The notes below the pieces were generated by a model. The model was not told the DNA's origin and did no database searches. It saw nothing but the letters and a program-made list of their open reading frames with translations. Below, piece after piece: positions 1 through 7,242 of a stretch of DNA of 10,362 nt (positions within the stretch are counted from its first letter, which is position 1; every line of letters begins with the position of its first letter). The stretch covers positions 1-10,362 of the forward strand of contig CALXGC010000072.1 of the NCBI GenBank assembly GCA_944387755.1, written 5' to 3'. A program made the translations under genes and the position numbers. This DNA is from an uncultured Oscillospiraceae bacterium. GTDB taxonomy: Bacteria; Bacillota_A; Clostridia; Oscillospirales; Oscillospiraceae.

Positions 1-21
1 GCGCGACGACCCGGCGCGCCC

Positions 22-45
22 AAAAGCCTCCCCCTTCGGGGGAGG
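22..45 (-). terminator. Candidate intrinsic terminator downstream of the LRR-DUF4132 gene
   Basis: Bases 27-45 form a perfect hairpin with 8-bp arms (CCTCCCCC / GGGGGAGG) and a 3-nt loop. Read on the minus strand it is followed by C and then TTTT (bases 25-22), as expected for a terminator of the leftward gene whose stop codon is about 100 nt upstream. The T-run is short. The same hairpin also looks like one half of a dispersed intergenic repeat, so termination may be secondary to its being a repeat unit. Confidence 0.42.
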
Positions 46-46
46 T

Positions 47-120
47 GCCGAGCGAAGCGAGGCGGAAGGGGTAAAAACAACGGGTGAAGCGCCGGGCGAA
101 GCGAGGCGGAAGGGGTAAAA
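47..120. repeat. Two direct copies of a 30-nt GC-rich intergenic repeat
   Basis: Copies at 47-76 and 91-120 are identical at 29 of 30 positions; the fifth base is A in the first copy and G in the second. Each reads GCC-R-GCGAAGCGAGGC followed by GGAAGGGGTAAAA, spaced 44 nt start to start. Only the first copy is preceded by the CCTCCCCC hairpin at 27-45. Each copy could fold into a short stem (GCC/GGC outer, GC/GC inner, GAA loop); in the first copy the two inner mismatches are a tandem G-A/A-G pair. It resembles the short dispersed intergenic repeats of gut Oscillospiraceae. That resemblance is from memory, not from a search. No protein-coding content is visible in bases 1-142. Confidence 0.75.
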
Positions 121-142
121 CGCGGGCCCCCGCAGGCCGCCC

Positions 143-3100
143 CTACTCCAACGCGAAAATCTCCATGGGGTCAAAATCGGGGAATTCCTTGTTTTTGTAC
201 TCCAGAAGGGCGGCGGTGCAGTTGACGCAGTTGTTTTCGATGGCCAGGTTCAGCAGCTCCGTCACCTGGGCAAGGGTAAAGCGGTCCAGCACGTCCGCCA
301 CCGTGACGTCGTCTTTTTTCACCCGCTCTGTAGCCAGCAGTCTGTCCAGCCGGGCCAGGACATGGTTGGCCGCCCGGCTGGTTTTTTTGACCCGCAGCTC
401 TCCGAAGACGACGTCGATGTCCTCTCCTCTCCAGTTGTCCGGTGGCTCTGTCAGATCGCACTCCAGCTCCAGATCTGCAAAGCCGGCGTACAGCTCATAG
501 AGCTCGCCGTAAAAATAAAACTCAATGCCGTGCTTGCTCTGGCTCCGCAGCCGGTTGGCCCGCAGGGTCATCCCCTGGTACCGGTCCGCCCGGATTGCGC
601 CGAAATCCTCCACCGGCTCCCACACCTGCTCAAAGAGCTGCTTCAGCCCGTGAGAGGTGAAGTATTTCTGCCAACGCGCCAGGTCCTCTCTCTCCATCTC
701 CATGGGATGGGCCACTTTTACCGGCTCTTCCCCCACCGCATAGGGCTGTCCGGCGGAGTCCGCCGTCCCCTGGGGCGTCATGGTGAAGGTCTTCTGGCCC
801 TGAGACCACACCAGCAGGCGGGCAAGCTGCCGGAGCAGGGGATTCTGGAAGTACACCAGCTTCCAGTTCTCCGCCGACTCCTCCTCGCCGTTCAGGAAGC
901 GCTGAAACAGCAGATTGGTCCGCTCCTTCACAATGGTCTTGATGTCTTTTTTCAGCCGGACAAAATCTTTTTTGGCTTTTTCGTACTTCTCCGGATCTGT
1001 CCCCTTCTTGGGCATGACCCGGACGGCTTTCCCCGTCTCCTGGTCCCAGAGGGTGAAGGTCAAGTCCTCCCTCATGCAGGCCGCCGCCGTCTTGCCGCCC
1101 AAATCATAGTACTTTTTTCCCTCCTGGTCCAGCCCCGGGTTGGCCAGTATCGTATCCCGGAGCGTCTGTTCCGACATGCCGCGCATCTTCGCGTACAAGA
1201 ACAAACATGTGTCCCCCCTGTAACAGAGCCAGCGTATGGCGGTCTTGGTGTCGCTGTAATAGAGGCAATGCCCGGCGCGGTTCTCCCAGTCCCGCCCCCG
1301 TGCGCCCCAGCTGCTGAACACATGCCACAGCTTCATCTGTTCCAGGAGCTCCTGAATCTGATCCTCGTCGCCGTACCGGCAGTAGGCGGGAATGAAAGGC
1401 CCCGCGTTGTCCTTGGAAAAGACCTGTTTGTGCAGGAAGTCCATCAGGGCGCCCCGGTCCAGTCCGGCGGCGATGGGGTCCAAATTTTTCTGAATGGCCT
1501 TCAAGTTTTCCGCGGTATAACCGTCATAACCGCCATTGTCCAACTGAAATGCAATCAGCCAAATCAGGGCCTCTTTGGAGCACAGCTCCTCCGAATCCGC
1601 ATAGGGAATCCCCCGCTCCACCAGCGTTTGCAGCTCCTTTACCGCGGGCGTCACCTGCCACTGCTCCCAGACCAGCCGCTCCACCGGATTCTCCGGGGGC
1701 CGGACGGCCTGGCCGTCCTCCGGAACGAGATATTTCCGCAGTCTGACGTCGCTCTCCAGTCCGGTGAGAACGGGACACTTCTTCTCCCTGGCCACGGCGC
1801 AGAACGCCCGGAGGTCCTCCTCCTTTACCTGCTTCTGCCACTCCAGCACAAAGGCCGCGCTCTGCGTCCAGGCCGCTTTTTTGGGCCTCTTCTCCGCCGC
1901 CAGCAGCGCCGTCATGGCCGGAACCACATCCCCGGCCAGCTCCGGGCGGCGGCGGATCTGCCGCTCCACCGCGTCCTGCCAGGTTTTCGCAGCCTGGTAG
2001 ACAACCACATAGGCCAGGTCCTCCCCGTCAGAGAACTCCGTCAGTTCGGTCATTTCAAGGGAGAGCTTTTGCGCCGTCCGCAGAAACTTGGGCTCCACCG
2101 TGAAACGGGGAACGCTCCCATCCCAATAAAACCAGGCAATCCGCTGTGTGTCCGGGGAGAGCGTAACCTGTTTCAGCGCCGTACAGCCCTTGAAGCTGAG
2201 GGGCTTCATCTCCGTCACTTTTGGCGGAAAGACAATTTCAGTCAGGCTGGAGCAGTTCTCAAAAGCATGCTCTTCCACCGATTTCAAGCTCTCCGGCAGC
2301 GCAACGGCGGTCAGACCCGCACAGCCGGAAAAGGCGTACGCCCCGATTCTCTCAACACCCTCCGGGACCGCCGCCGCGCCGCAGGCGGCGCTCCAGCTGA
2401 CCAGCGTCAGGCCGTTTTCGCCGTCCCGGCAGTACAGCGCGCCGCCCTCCGCGTACAAAACCGGGTTCTCCGGGTCCACCTGAAGCGCCGTCAAATTCCC
2501 GCAGCCTGCCAGGGTCTCCCCGTCCAGCGCCGTCACGCCTTTGGGAATTCTCAGCGCGGTTAATCCGGCGCAGCCGGAGAAAGCGCCTTTCCCAATGGCG
2601 GTCAGTCCGCCGGCGCCGCTGACCTGTGTCAGACCGGTACAGTTCTCAAAGGCGCAGTTCCCAATGTTCGTCAATTTTTCAGGCAGATTTATCTGCGTCA
2701 GACCGGTACAATTTTGAAACGCGCAGTCGGAGAGAATAATCAACCTTGCAGGAAGCGTCACTTGGACCAGGCTGACACACCCCGAAAAGGCGCGCTCCCA
2801 AATATAAGTCAAACCGTCCGGAAAGCTGACCTGTGTCAGGCCCGTGCAGCCCTCAAAAGCGCCGCCCAAAATTGCGGTCAAGCTGTCCGGGAACGCGGCC
2901 TGCGTCAGGCTCGTGCAGTTTCGAAACGCGTCGTACCCAATTTTAGTCAAGCCGTCCGGGAATGCGGCCTGCGTCAGAGCCGTGCAGTTTTGAAACGCGT
3001 TGTCCTCAATTTTAGTCAAGCCGTCCGGGAACGCAGCCTGCGTCAGGCCCGTACAGCCCTCAAAAGCGCTCCACCCAATTTCGGTTAAGCTGTTCGGGAA

Positions 3101-3244
3101 CGTAACCTGTGTCAGGCCCGTGCAGTCCTGAAAAGCCTGCCGCCCAATTTCCGTCACCCCCTCCGGGATGACCACCGCTCCGCCGGAGCCGTTGTACTTG
3201 GTCAAAACGCCGTCTTCAATGACAAAATCCTGGTTGCCGCTCAT
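143..3244 (-). CDS. BspA-type leucine-rich repeat protein with DUF4132 region
   Basis: This 1033-residue protein has two parts. Residues about 20-378 are 13-14 BspA/TpLRR-type repeats, mostly 23 residues long, with the pattern LTQ-x-x-FP-x-x-LT-x-I-x-x-x-AF-x-x-CT; one longer insert-bearing unit lies at about 250-309. Residues about 715-915 match DUF4132 as I know it: a YYDLGGKT segment, then GKAVRVMPKKGTDP, LARLLVWSQ near 804-812, AHPMEME, and a FEQVWEPV segment. The helical middle (380-715) is not recognised separately. The C-terminus has a FTLAQVTELLNLAIENNC segment that may be repeat-like. The start was placed at 3244, not the in-frame ATG at 3268, because AAGGAGG lies 8 nt before it and inside the longer reading frame. 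There is no signal peptide or membrane segment, so the protein is probably cytoplasmic, unlike most secreted BspA-LRR proteins. DUF4132 is known from MolR/WGR-type proteins; its biochemical role is unclear and no WGR domain is visible here. The gene lies 32 nt behind comEC and is probably co-transcribed with it. LRRs suggest protein binding (inference). Confidence 0.88.
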   Translation of the reverse strand: MSGNQDFVIEDGVLTKYNGSGGAVVIPEGVTEIGRQAFQDCTGLTQVTFPNSLTEIGWSAFEGCTGLTQAAFPDGLTKIEDNAFQNCTALTQAAFPDGLTKIGYDAFRNCTSLTQAAFPDSLTAILGGAFEGCTGLTQVSFPDGLTYIWERAFSGCVSLVQVTLPARLIILSDCAFQNCTGLTQINLPEKLTNIGNCAFENCTGLTQVSGAGGLTAIGKGAFSGCAGLTALRIPKGVTALDGETLAGCGNLTALQVDPENPVLYAEGGALYCRDGENGLTLVSWSAACGAAAVPEGVERIGAYAFSGCAGLTAVALPESLKSVEEHAFENCSSLTEIVFPPKVTEMKPLSFKGCTALKQVTLSPDTQRIAWFYWDGSVPRFTVEPKFLRTAQKLSLEMTELTEFSDGEDLAYVVVYQAAKTWQDAVERQIRRRPELAGDVVPAMTALLAAEKRPKKAAWTQSAAFVLEWQKQVKEEDLRAFCAVAREKKCPVLTGLESDVRLRKYLVPEDGQAVRPPENPVERLVWEQWQVTPAVKELQTLVERGIPYADSEELCSKEALIWLIAFQLDNGGYDGYTAENLKAIQKNLDPIAAGLDRGALMDFLHKQVFSKDNAGPFIPAYCRYGDEDQIQELLEQMKLWHVFSSWGARGRDWENRAGHCLYYSDTKTAIRWLCYRGDTCLFLYAKMRGMSEQTLRDTILANPGLDQEGKKYYDLGGKTAAACMREDLTFTLWDQETGKAVRVMPKKGTDPEKYEKAKKDFVRLKKDIKTIVKERTNLLFQRFLNGEEESAENWKLVYFQNPLLRQLARLLVWSQGQKTFTMTPQGTADSAGQPYAVGEEPVKVAHPMEMEREDLARWQKYFTSHGLKQLFEQVWEPVEDFGAIRADRYQGMTLRANRLRSQSKHGIEFYFYGELYELYAGFADLELECDLTEPPDNWRGEDIDVVFGELRVKKTSRAANHVLARLDRLLATERVKKDDVTVADVLDRFTLAQVTELLNLAIENNCVNCTAALLEYKNKEFPDFDPMEIFALE
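2567..3118 (-). repeat. Tandem 69-bp repeats encoding leucine-rich repeats 2-9
   Basis: Eight consecutive 69-bp units encode residues 43-226 of the LRR-DUF4132 protein. Adjacent units at 2981-3049 and 2912-2980 differ at 8 of 69 bases by my count. The framework (LTQAAFPDGLTKI) is preserved with silent changes, while the three codons after the Ile carry one amino-acid-changing difference each (EDN versus GYD). Units further down diverge more. The high DNA identity indicates duplication within this gene rather than independent origin. Confidence 0.85.
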
Positions 3245-3276
3245 GGTTGCTTCCTCCTTGTTTTTCAATATTGCGT

Positions 3277-5571
3277 TTATTTGAGGCTGACGGTGACGTT
3301 CCCAGACAGGTCGGTCCGGTAAATCTGCGCGCCGGAGGCGGCGATGCGCTCCAGCGTCCCCTGGGCGGGGTGGCCGTACCGGTTGTCCGCCCCCACGGAG
3401 ATCAGAACATAGTCCGGCTGAATCTGGTCCAGCAGCGCCTGGGAGGTGGAATATTTGGAGCCGTGGTGTCCCGCCGCCAGCACCTCCACCTCCGGAAACG
3501 CCGTGTGCTCCAGCAACAGGCGCTCCACATCCGCCCCCATATCGCCGGTAATCAGCACGTCGAACTCCCCCTGAGAGGACAGAAACGCCAGCCCCTCCTC
3601 GTTGGTCTCCCCGCTGCCCAGGGGCGCAAAGAGACGGATGGTCCGGCCGTCTGCAAAGGTCAGAGCCGTGTCCGTCCGGACGTATAAAATTTCCGTTCCC
3701 CGCTCCTCCGCCAGGGCGAGAATCTCCTGCCGCACGGGGTTCTCCCCGTCCACATCGGGAATGGCCAGCCGGTCCACCTCCATCCGGCGCAGAAGCTGGA
3801 CAACGCCGTTGGCGTGGTCCTCATGGAAGTGGGTCAGCACCAGCAGGTCCAGCCGCCGGACGCCCCGGTCGCCGAGATACCCCATGGCAATATCCCCGGC
3901 GTTTTCCGGCCCGTCTCCGCCGCAGTCCACCAGGGCCGTAAATCCGCCGGAGCGCACCAGGACGCTCTGTCCCTGGCCCACATCCAGCGCCGTCACCGCC
4001 CCGGCTCCCTGCCAGAAGCTCAGGCTGTTGAACAGCATTGCCAGACAAAGGGTAAATACGCCGGCACAGGCGGGAAAAATCCACCGCCGTTTTCCCCGCT
4101 GAAGCAGGGTAAACAACACCAGCAGATAGACGAAGACCAGCCATGCCCGGTAATAAAACGTGTCCAGGGTCACGGCGGAGAACGCCGGCTGTGCCAGCGC
4201 CCCAATCATCCAGTTTAAATAGCCGCCCAGGAGGGACAAAAGCTTCGCCAGCGGCACGGCCAGGGGAAGCGGCGTCATTCCCAAAAGGCCCAGCAGCAGG
4301 CTCCCGCCGAACAGTCCGCCCACCGCCCAGAGGGTGAGCAGATTGGACAGCAGAGAGATCAGCGGCACCGAGTTGAAGTACAGCGCCGTCAGCGGCGTGG
4401 TGAACACGCCGGCCCCCACGGTGGCCGACAGCGTGCCGGCCAGGATATACAGCGCCCTCCGGATAAACCAGCCGGGACTGCCCCGCTCCGCCCCGGCAAA
4501 GGGCAGGCAGGCCGTCAAACCGGCCTGTATCCGCCCGGTACACAGCAGAATGCCCGCCACCGCCGCAAAGGAGAGCTGAAGCCCCACATTGGCGGCGGAA
4601 AATGGGTTCCACAGCAGCAGAAGCAGCAGCGCCGTCCCCAGGGCGGTGGCGCTGTCCCGCTCCCGGCCCAGCACCGGCGCGATTTGCAGGAGCAGAATCA
4701 TCACCGCCGCCCGGACAATGGACGGCGTACAGCCGGCCATCAGGGTAAACAGGATGGAGACGGGAATCAGCACCAGCGCGGTCCCCCGGCGGCTTCCGCC
4801 CAGCAGCAGGGCCAGCAGTCCGGCCAGAAACGCCAGGTGGGAGCCGGACACCGCCACCGTGTGACTCAGGCCCGTGCGCCGCAGGTCGGCGTTGAAGCCC
4901 TCGGTCAAATCCTCCCGGTTTCCCGTGGCCAGCGCCTTGGCCAGCGGCGCGGTCTCCGCCGGAAACAGGCGGTCCAGACTCTCCTCCAGGGCGCGGGCCC
5001 ACCAGGCCGGCCAGTTCCGAAGCGGCGGAACCGCCGGGCGCTCCGCCTCCAGGCTGCCGTAGCCCTGGGCGGTGAGAAAGATACCCTGGGCGGTGTAATA
5101 GCTGGTTCTCTCTCCGGAGACGGTCCTGTCCGCCAGAGCGCAGTGGGCCACCATCTCAATCCGGTCCCCCGGCACCAGCGCCGCTCCCTGTTCATCCAAA
5201 TAGAGCAGCGTCTCAATTTCCGGACCGGACTCCGGCTCCAGGCGTACCCGAACCGACCAGCCGTACTCCGTCTCCTGGGGCCACTGGTCCACAGTTCCCT
5301 GGAGACGGATGGTCACATCGTCCAGCCTTTGGGCCGGAGCCCAGAAAATTGCCGTGTACCCGGCCCACCAGAAAAATCCCAGCGCCAATCCCGCCGCCGC
5401 CCAGCGCGCCGCCCGCCGCTCCCGGACATACCGCCGCCAGGGAATCCAGGCCGCCGCCAAGAGCAGCAGAAATATCCCGCCCAACAGCAGCGGATTGCCC
5501 CTCTCCGGGACATATGCGCACCACAGCGCCGCCGCCGAAAAGGAAAAGGAGAAGATCGCCAGCTTCCGCAC
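3277..5571 (-). CDS. comEC: ComEC/Rec2-family DNA internalization protein
   Basis: ComEC forms the inner-membrane channel that takes single-stranded DNA into the cytoplasm during natural transformation. All three expected parts are present in 764 residues, a normal length: an N-terminal region with two membrane helices and a DUF4131/OB-like soluble segment (to about 190); a multi-helix Competence domain (about 215-490) with HTVAVSGSHLAF at 237-248 and GCTPSIVRAAVM; and a C-terminal metallo-beta-lactamase domain (about 535-764) with LDVGQGQS, LVDCGG, the metal motif H581-x-H583-x-D585-H586, ITGD, GHHGSKYS and a GADNRYGHP segment. The metal ligands look intact, so a nuclease-active domain is plausible. 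The start is GTG at 5571, with AGGAGGAG 5 nt upstream; the longer frame opening at 5646 would begin upstream of the promoter -10 at 5606-5611. There is no comEA or holA beside it, which are common neighbours elsewhere. The LRR-DUF4132 gene follows after 32 nt. Confidence 0.95.
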   Translation of the reverse strand: MRKLAIFSFSFSAAALWCAYVPERGNPLLLGGIFLLLLAAAWIPWRRYVRERRAARWAAAGLALGFFWWAGYTAIFWAPAQRLDDVTIRLQGTVDQWPQETEYGWSVRVRLEPESGPEIETLLYLDEQGAALVPGDRIEMVAHCALADRTVSGERTSYYTAQGIFLTAQGYGSLEAERPAVPPLRNWPAWWARALEESLDRLFPAETAPLAKALATGNREDLTEGFNADLRRTGLSHTVAVSGSHLAFLAGLLALLLGGSRRGTALVLIPVSILFTLMAGCTPSIVRAAVMILLLQIAPVLGRERDSATALGTALLLLLLWNPFSAANVGLQLSFAAVAGILLCTGRIQAGLTACLPFAGAERGSPGWFIRRALYILAGTLSATVGAGVFTTPLTALYFNSVPLISLLSNLLTLWAVGGLFGGSLLLGLLGMTPLPLAVPLAKLLSLLGGYLNWMIGALAQPAFSAVTLDTFYYRAWLVFVYLLVLFTLLQRGKRRWIFPACAGVFTLCLAMLFNSLSFWQGAGAVTALDVGQGQSVLVRSGGFTALVDCGGDGPENAGDIAMGYLGDRGVRRLDLLVLTHFHEDHANGVVQLLRRMEVDRLAIPDVDGENPVRQEILALAEERGTEILYVRTDTALTFADGRTIRLFAPLGSGETNEEGLAFLSSQGEFDVLITGDMGADVERLLLEHTAFPEVEVLAAGHHGSKYSTSQALLDQIQPDYVLISVGADNRYGHPAQGTLERIAASGAQIYRTDLSGNVTVSLK

Positions 5572-5605
5572 GGAATCTCCTCCTCTCACAAAAATATGCG
5601 CTTGT

Positions 5606-5634
5606 ATTATAGCAGATTTCCACAAACAGTACAA
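5606..5634 (-). promoter_or_regulatory. Sigma-A-type promoter of comEC
   Basis: On the minus strand, TTGTAC (5634-5629) and a perfect TATAAT (5611-5606) are separated by 17 nt, and TGC directly before the -10 makes it an extended -10 element. Transcription would begin near 5599, giving a leader of about 28 nt that carries the AGGAGGAG site of comEC. It lies in the 97-nt gap after the phosphoesterase gene, where I see no terminator hairpin, so read-through from upstream is also possible. Confidence 0.8.
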
Positions 5635-5668
5635 GAAGAATCGCACAAATGTATGGTTTTCCCACCTG

Positions 5669-6508
5669 TCACCGGGCCGTCAGCGTCACCAGCACCAGCT
5701 CCGGAGCGTTCCAGAGCCTGGGGAAGGGCGTCCCGTTGCCCAGGCCCCGGCTGACCACCACCCGCGCGCCGCCCGCCCGGTACACCCCTGCGGTGTACTG
5801 GGGCAGAACGCCCTCGTCCGGCGCAAACAGCGGCCCCACCAGGGGCAGGCGCACCTGACCTCCGTGGGCGTGACCGGAAAACACCAGGTCCGCGCCGCTC
5901 TGGGCGTACTCCCCCATCAGGCTGGGCCGGTGGGACAGCAGGATATTCAGCGCCCCCTCCGCCAGCAGGTCCCGCACCCGCTCCGGCAGCTCCCGCCGGG
6001 CCTGTTCGCAGCCCTGGGGATGAAAGGTCAGGTCCCGCATTCCAATCAGATTCACCGGCACGCCGTTCCAGCGCCGCAGCGCCGCCCCGTCCTCCAGCAC
6101 CGTCACGCCGGCCTTCTCCAGGCCCTCCCGCAGCTCCGGCCAGCAGGGGTTGTCCGCCTCGTGATTGCCGGGGACGAAATAGGCCGGGGCCTGCTCCGCC
6201 GCCATCGCCGCCAGAGACAGCGCCGGGCGCAGATCTCTGTCCTCCCGGTTGACCAAGTCGCCGGTTATGACCAGCAAATCCGGCGCGGCCTGCCGCAGGG
6301 CCTGCTCCAGCCCGTCCTGAATTGCCGCGCTGTGTACGTCGGAGAGCTGGGCAATTTTCAGACCGTCCAGGCCCTCCAGGCCCGCCGGCAGGGCAATCTC
6401 ATACCGGGTCACAGTCAAACCGCTCTGCCACGCCCACGCCGTCCCGGCGCACAGAGCCGCGGCCCCCGCCAGCAGAACTGCTCCCGCCTTCCATCTCTTC
6501 TTCTCCAT
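5669..6508 (-). CDS. Membrane-anchored calcineurin-like metallophosphoesterase (YkuE/YaeI-like)
   Basis: A 279-residue binuclear-metal phosphoesterase. Metal-binding motifs are all visible in order: D57-x-H59 in QLSDVHS, GD at 83-84 in ITGDLVN, GNHE at 114-117, H193 in LLSHRP, and GHAHGGQ at 212-218. A single hydrophobic segment at about 8-27 follows a lysine-rich start (MEKKRWK) and should act as a signal anchor or signal peptide, placing the catalytic domain outside the membrane. No twin-arginine motif is seen, although B. subtilis YkuE is Tat-exported. Family members act on lipid-linked or other phosphoesters; the substrate here is unknown. The start at 6508 has AGGAGG 6 nt upstream; the longer frame to 6592 lacks a comparable site and would overlap the preceding gene. 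The gene lies 71 nt behind the 143-residue membrane protein. Confidence 0.92.
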   Translation of the reverse strand: MEKKRWKAGAVLLAGAAALCAGTAWAWQSGLTVTRYEIALPAGLEGLDGLKIAQLSDVHSAAIQDGLEQALRQAAPDLLVITGDLVNREDRDLRPALSLAAMAAEQAPAYFVPGNHEADNPCWPELREGLEKAGVTVLEDGAALRRWNGVPVNLIGMRDLTFHPQGCEQARRELPERVRDLLAEGALNILLSHRPSLMGEYAQSGADLVFSGHAHGGQVRLPLVGPLFAPDEGVLPQYTAGVYRAGGARVVVSRGLGNGTPFPRLWNAPELVLVTLTAR

Positions 6509-6579
6509 AGCCGTCCTCCTGTGCAATAAAATCACAGATAGGATACCACAGATCTTTCTCCAAAGCCAGGCCATTTCAT

Positions 6580-7011
6580 CTAGTCCTTCCACTCAAACAG
6601 AACGTCCCGTCCCCGGACAAACGGCCCGGCATAGGGATAGCCCCTCTCGTGGAAAATCCCCACATACTCCACCACCACAGTCTGCCCCCTCCACTCCGTC
6701 ACAAAGTCGATGTTGGAGGTGAGAAACAGCCGGAAGCCCGCATATACCGCCGCCGCCGTCAGAAAGACCGCCGCCCCCAGCAGAGACAGCCACTTCAGCC
6801 AATCCGGCCGGTCCGGGTTGTCAATCAGCGTCTTTGCGGCGCCGGCGGCCCCGGCGCACAGCGTCCCCAACAGGGCAAACAACAGCAGGGATTTCACCCA
6901 CCGCCGCCAGCTCAGCCCGGCCAGAGACAGCAGAGCCTCCCCGCCGAAGCGCAGAAGAACCAGCAGCGCCGCCGCGGAGAGGAGAATTCTGAGCTTCTTA
7001 TTTCTCTGCAT
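6580..7011 (-). CDS. Small membrane protein of unknown function
   Basis: A 143-residue protein I do not recognise. It has a basic N-terminus (MQRNKKLR), then three likely membrane helices at about 9-32, 40-60 and 75-98, and a soluble C-terminal tail of about 45 residues with TSNIDFVTEW, a VVVEYVG strand, and a HERGYPYAGPFVRGRD segment. Its ATG lies 14 nt inside the end of the YozG-like regulator gene, and its ribosome binding site (GGAGGAGG, 9 nt before the ATG) is made of the regulator's Pro-Glu-Glu-Glu codons. The two genes are therefore probably translationally coupled, and this protein likely belongs to the DUF2975/regulator cassette. Function cannot be assigned from sequence. Confidence 0.82.
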   Translation of the reverse strand: MQRNKKLRILLSAAALLVLLRFGGEALLSLAGLSWRRWVKSLLLFALLGTLCAGAAGAAKTLIDNPDRPDWLKWLSLLGAAVFLTAAAVYAGFRLFLTSNIDFVTEWRGQTVVVEYVGIFHERGYPYAGPFVRGRDVLFEWKD

Positions 7012-7228
7012 GGTCCTGTTCCTCCTCCGGCACGTACTCCAAAATATCCCCCGGCTGACAGTCCAGCGCCTTACAGATGGCCTCCAGGGTGGAGAAGCGC
7101 ACCGCCCGCGCCCTGTTGTTCTTTAAAATGGACAGGTTGGCCATGGTGACGTCCACCTTCTGGGCCAGCTCTCCCAGGGACATCTTCCGCCTGGCCATCA
7201 TCACGTCCAGATTCACCACAATTCCCAT
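6998..7228 (-). CDS. YozG-like XRE-family transcriptional regulator
   Basis: A 76-residue single-domain Cro/C1-type helix-turn-helix protein. The HTH covers about residues 14-62: MSLGELAQKVDVTMANLSIL followed by KNNRARAVRFSTL and EAICKALDCQPGDILEY, which is the typical YozG-like pattern. The start at 7228 has GGGGAG about 8 nt upstream and is 14 nt behind the stop of the DUF2975 gene. The pairing of a DUF2975 membrane protein with this regulator type is conserved in Firmicutes (compare yoaS/yozG of B. subtilis). The regulator probably binds its own promoter, and two matching inverted-repeat boxes lie there (7878-7913), but binding is inference. Confidence 0.94.
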   Translation of the reverse strand: MGIVVNLDVMMARRKMSLGELAQKVDVTMANLSILKNNRARAVRFSTLEAICKALDCQPGDILEYVPEEEQDHAEK

Positions 7229-7242
7229 GGACTTCTCCCCTC

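Noticed and set aside
362..2563. A 733-codon open frame on the plus strand opposite the LRR-DUF4132 gene
   Set aside because: It is antisense to a gene with clear domains and a good ribosome binding site; the protein is rich in Arg/Pro/His/Gln and resembles no family. Long antisense frames are common where third codon positions are GC-rich.
2567..3118. CRISPR-like or satellite array
   Set aside because: The 69-bp periodicity is in frame and explained by 23-residue leucine-rich repeats; there are no unique spacers.
5572..5646. Longer comEC start at 5646
   Set aside because: The extension contains the promoter -10 element and lacks a ribosome binding site, whereas GTG 5571 has AGGAGGAG directly upstream.
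4684..5754. A 356-codon plus-strand frame opposite comEC
   Set aside because: Antisense to the conserved ComEC domains, with low-complexity Arg/Gln/Pro composition and no ribosome binding site that stands out; a shadow of codon bias.
5309..6529. A 406-codon plus-strand frame opposite the phosphoesterase and the start of comEC
   Set aside because: Runs across the intergenic promoter and antisense to intact catalytic motifs; composition is typical of a shadow frame.
6540..6568. Possible promoter for the phosphoesterase: TATCCT preceded by TGG, in the 71-nt gap
   Set aside because: The -10 resembles that of the DUF2975 cassette, but no acceptable -35 lies 16-18 nt upstream; the gene could equally be read through from the cassette.
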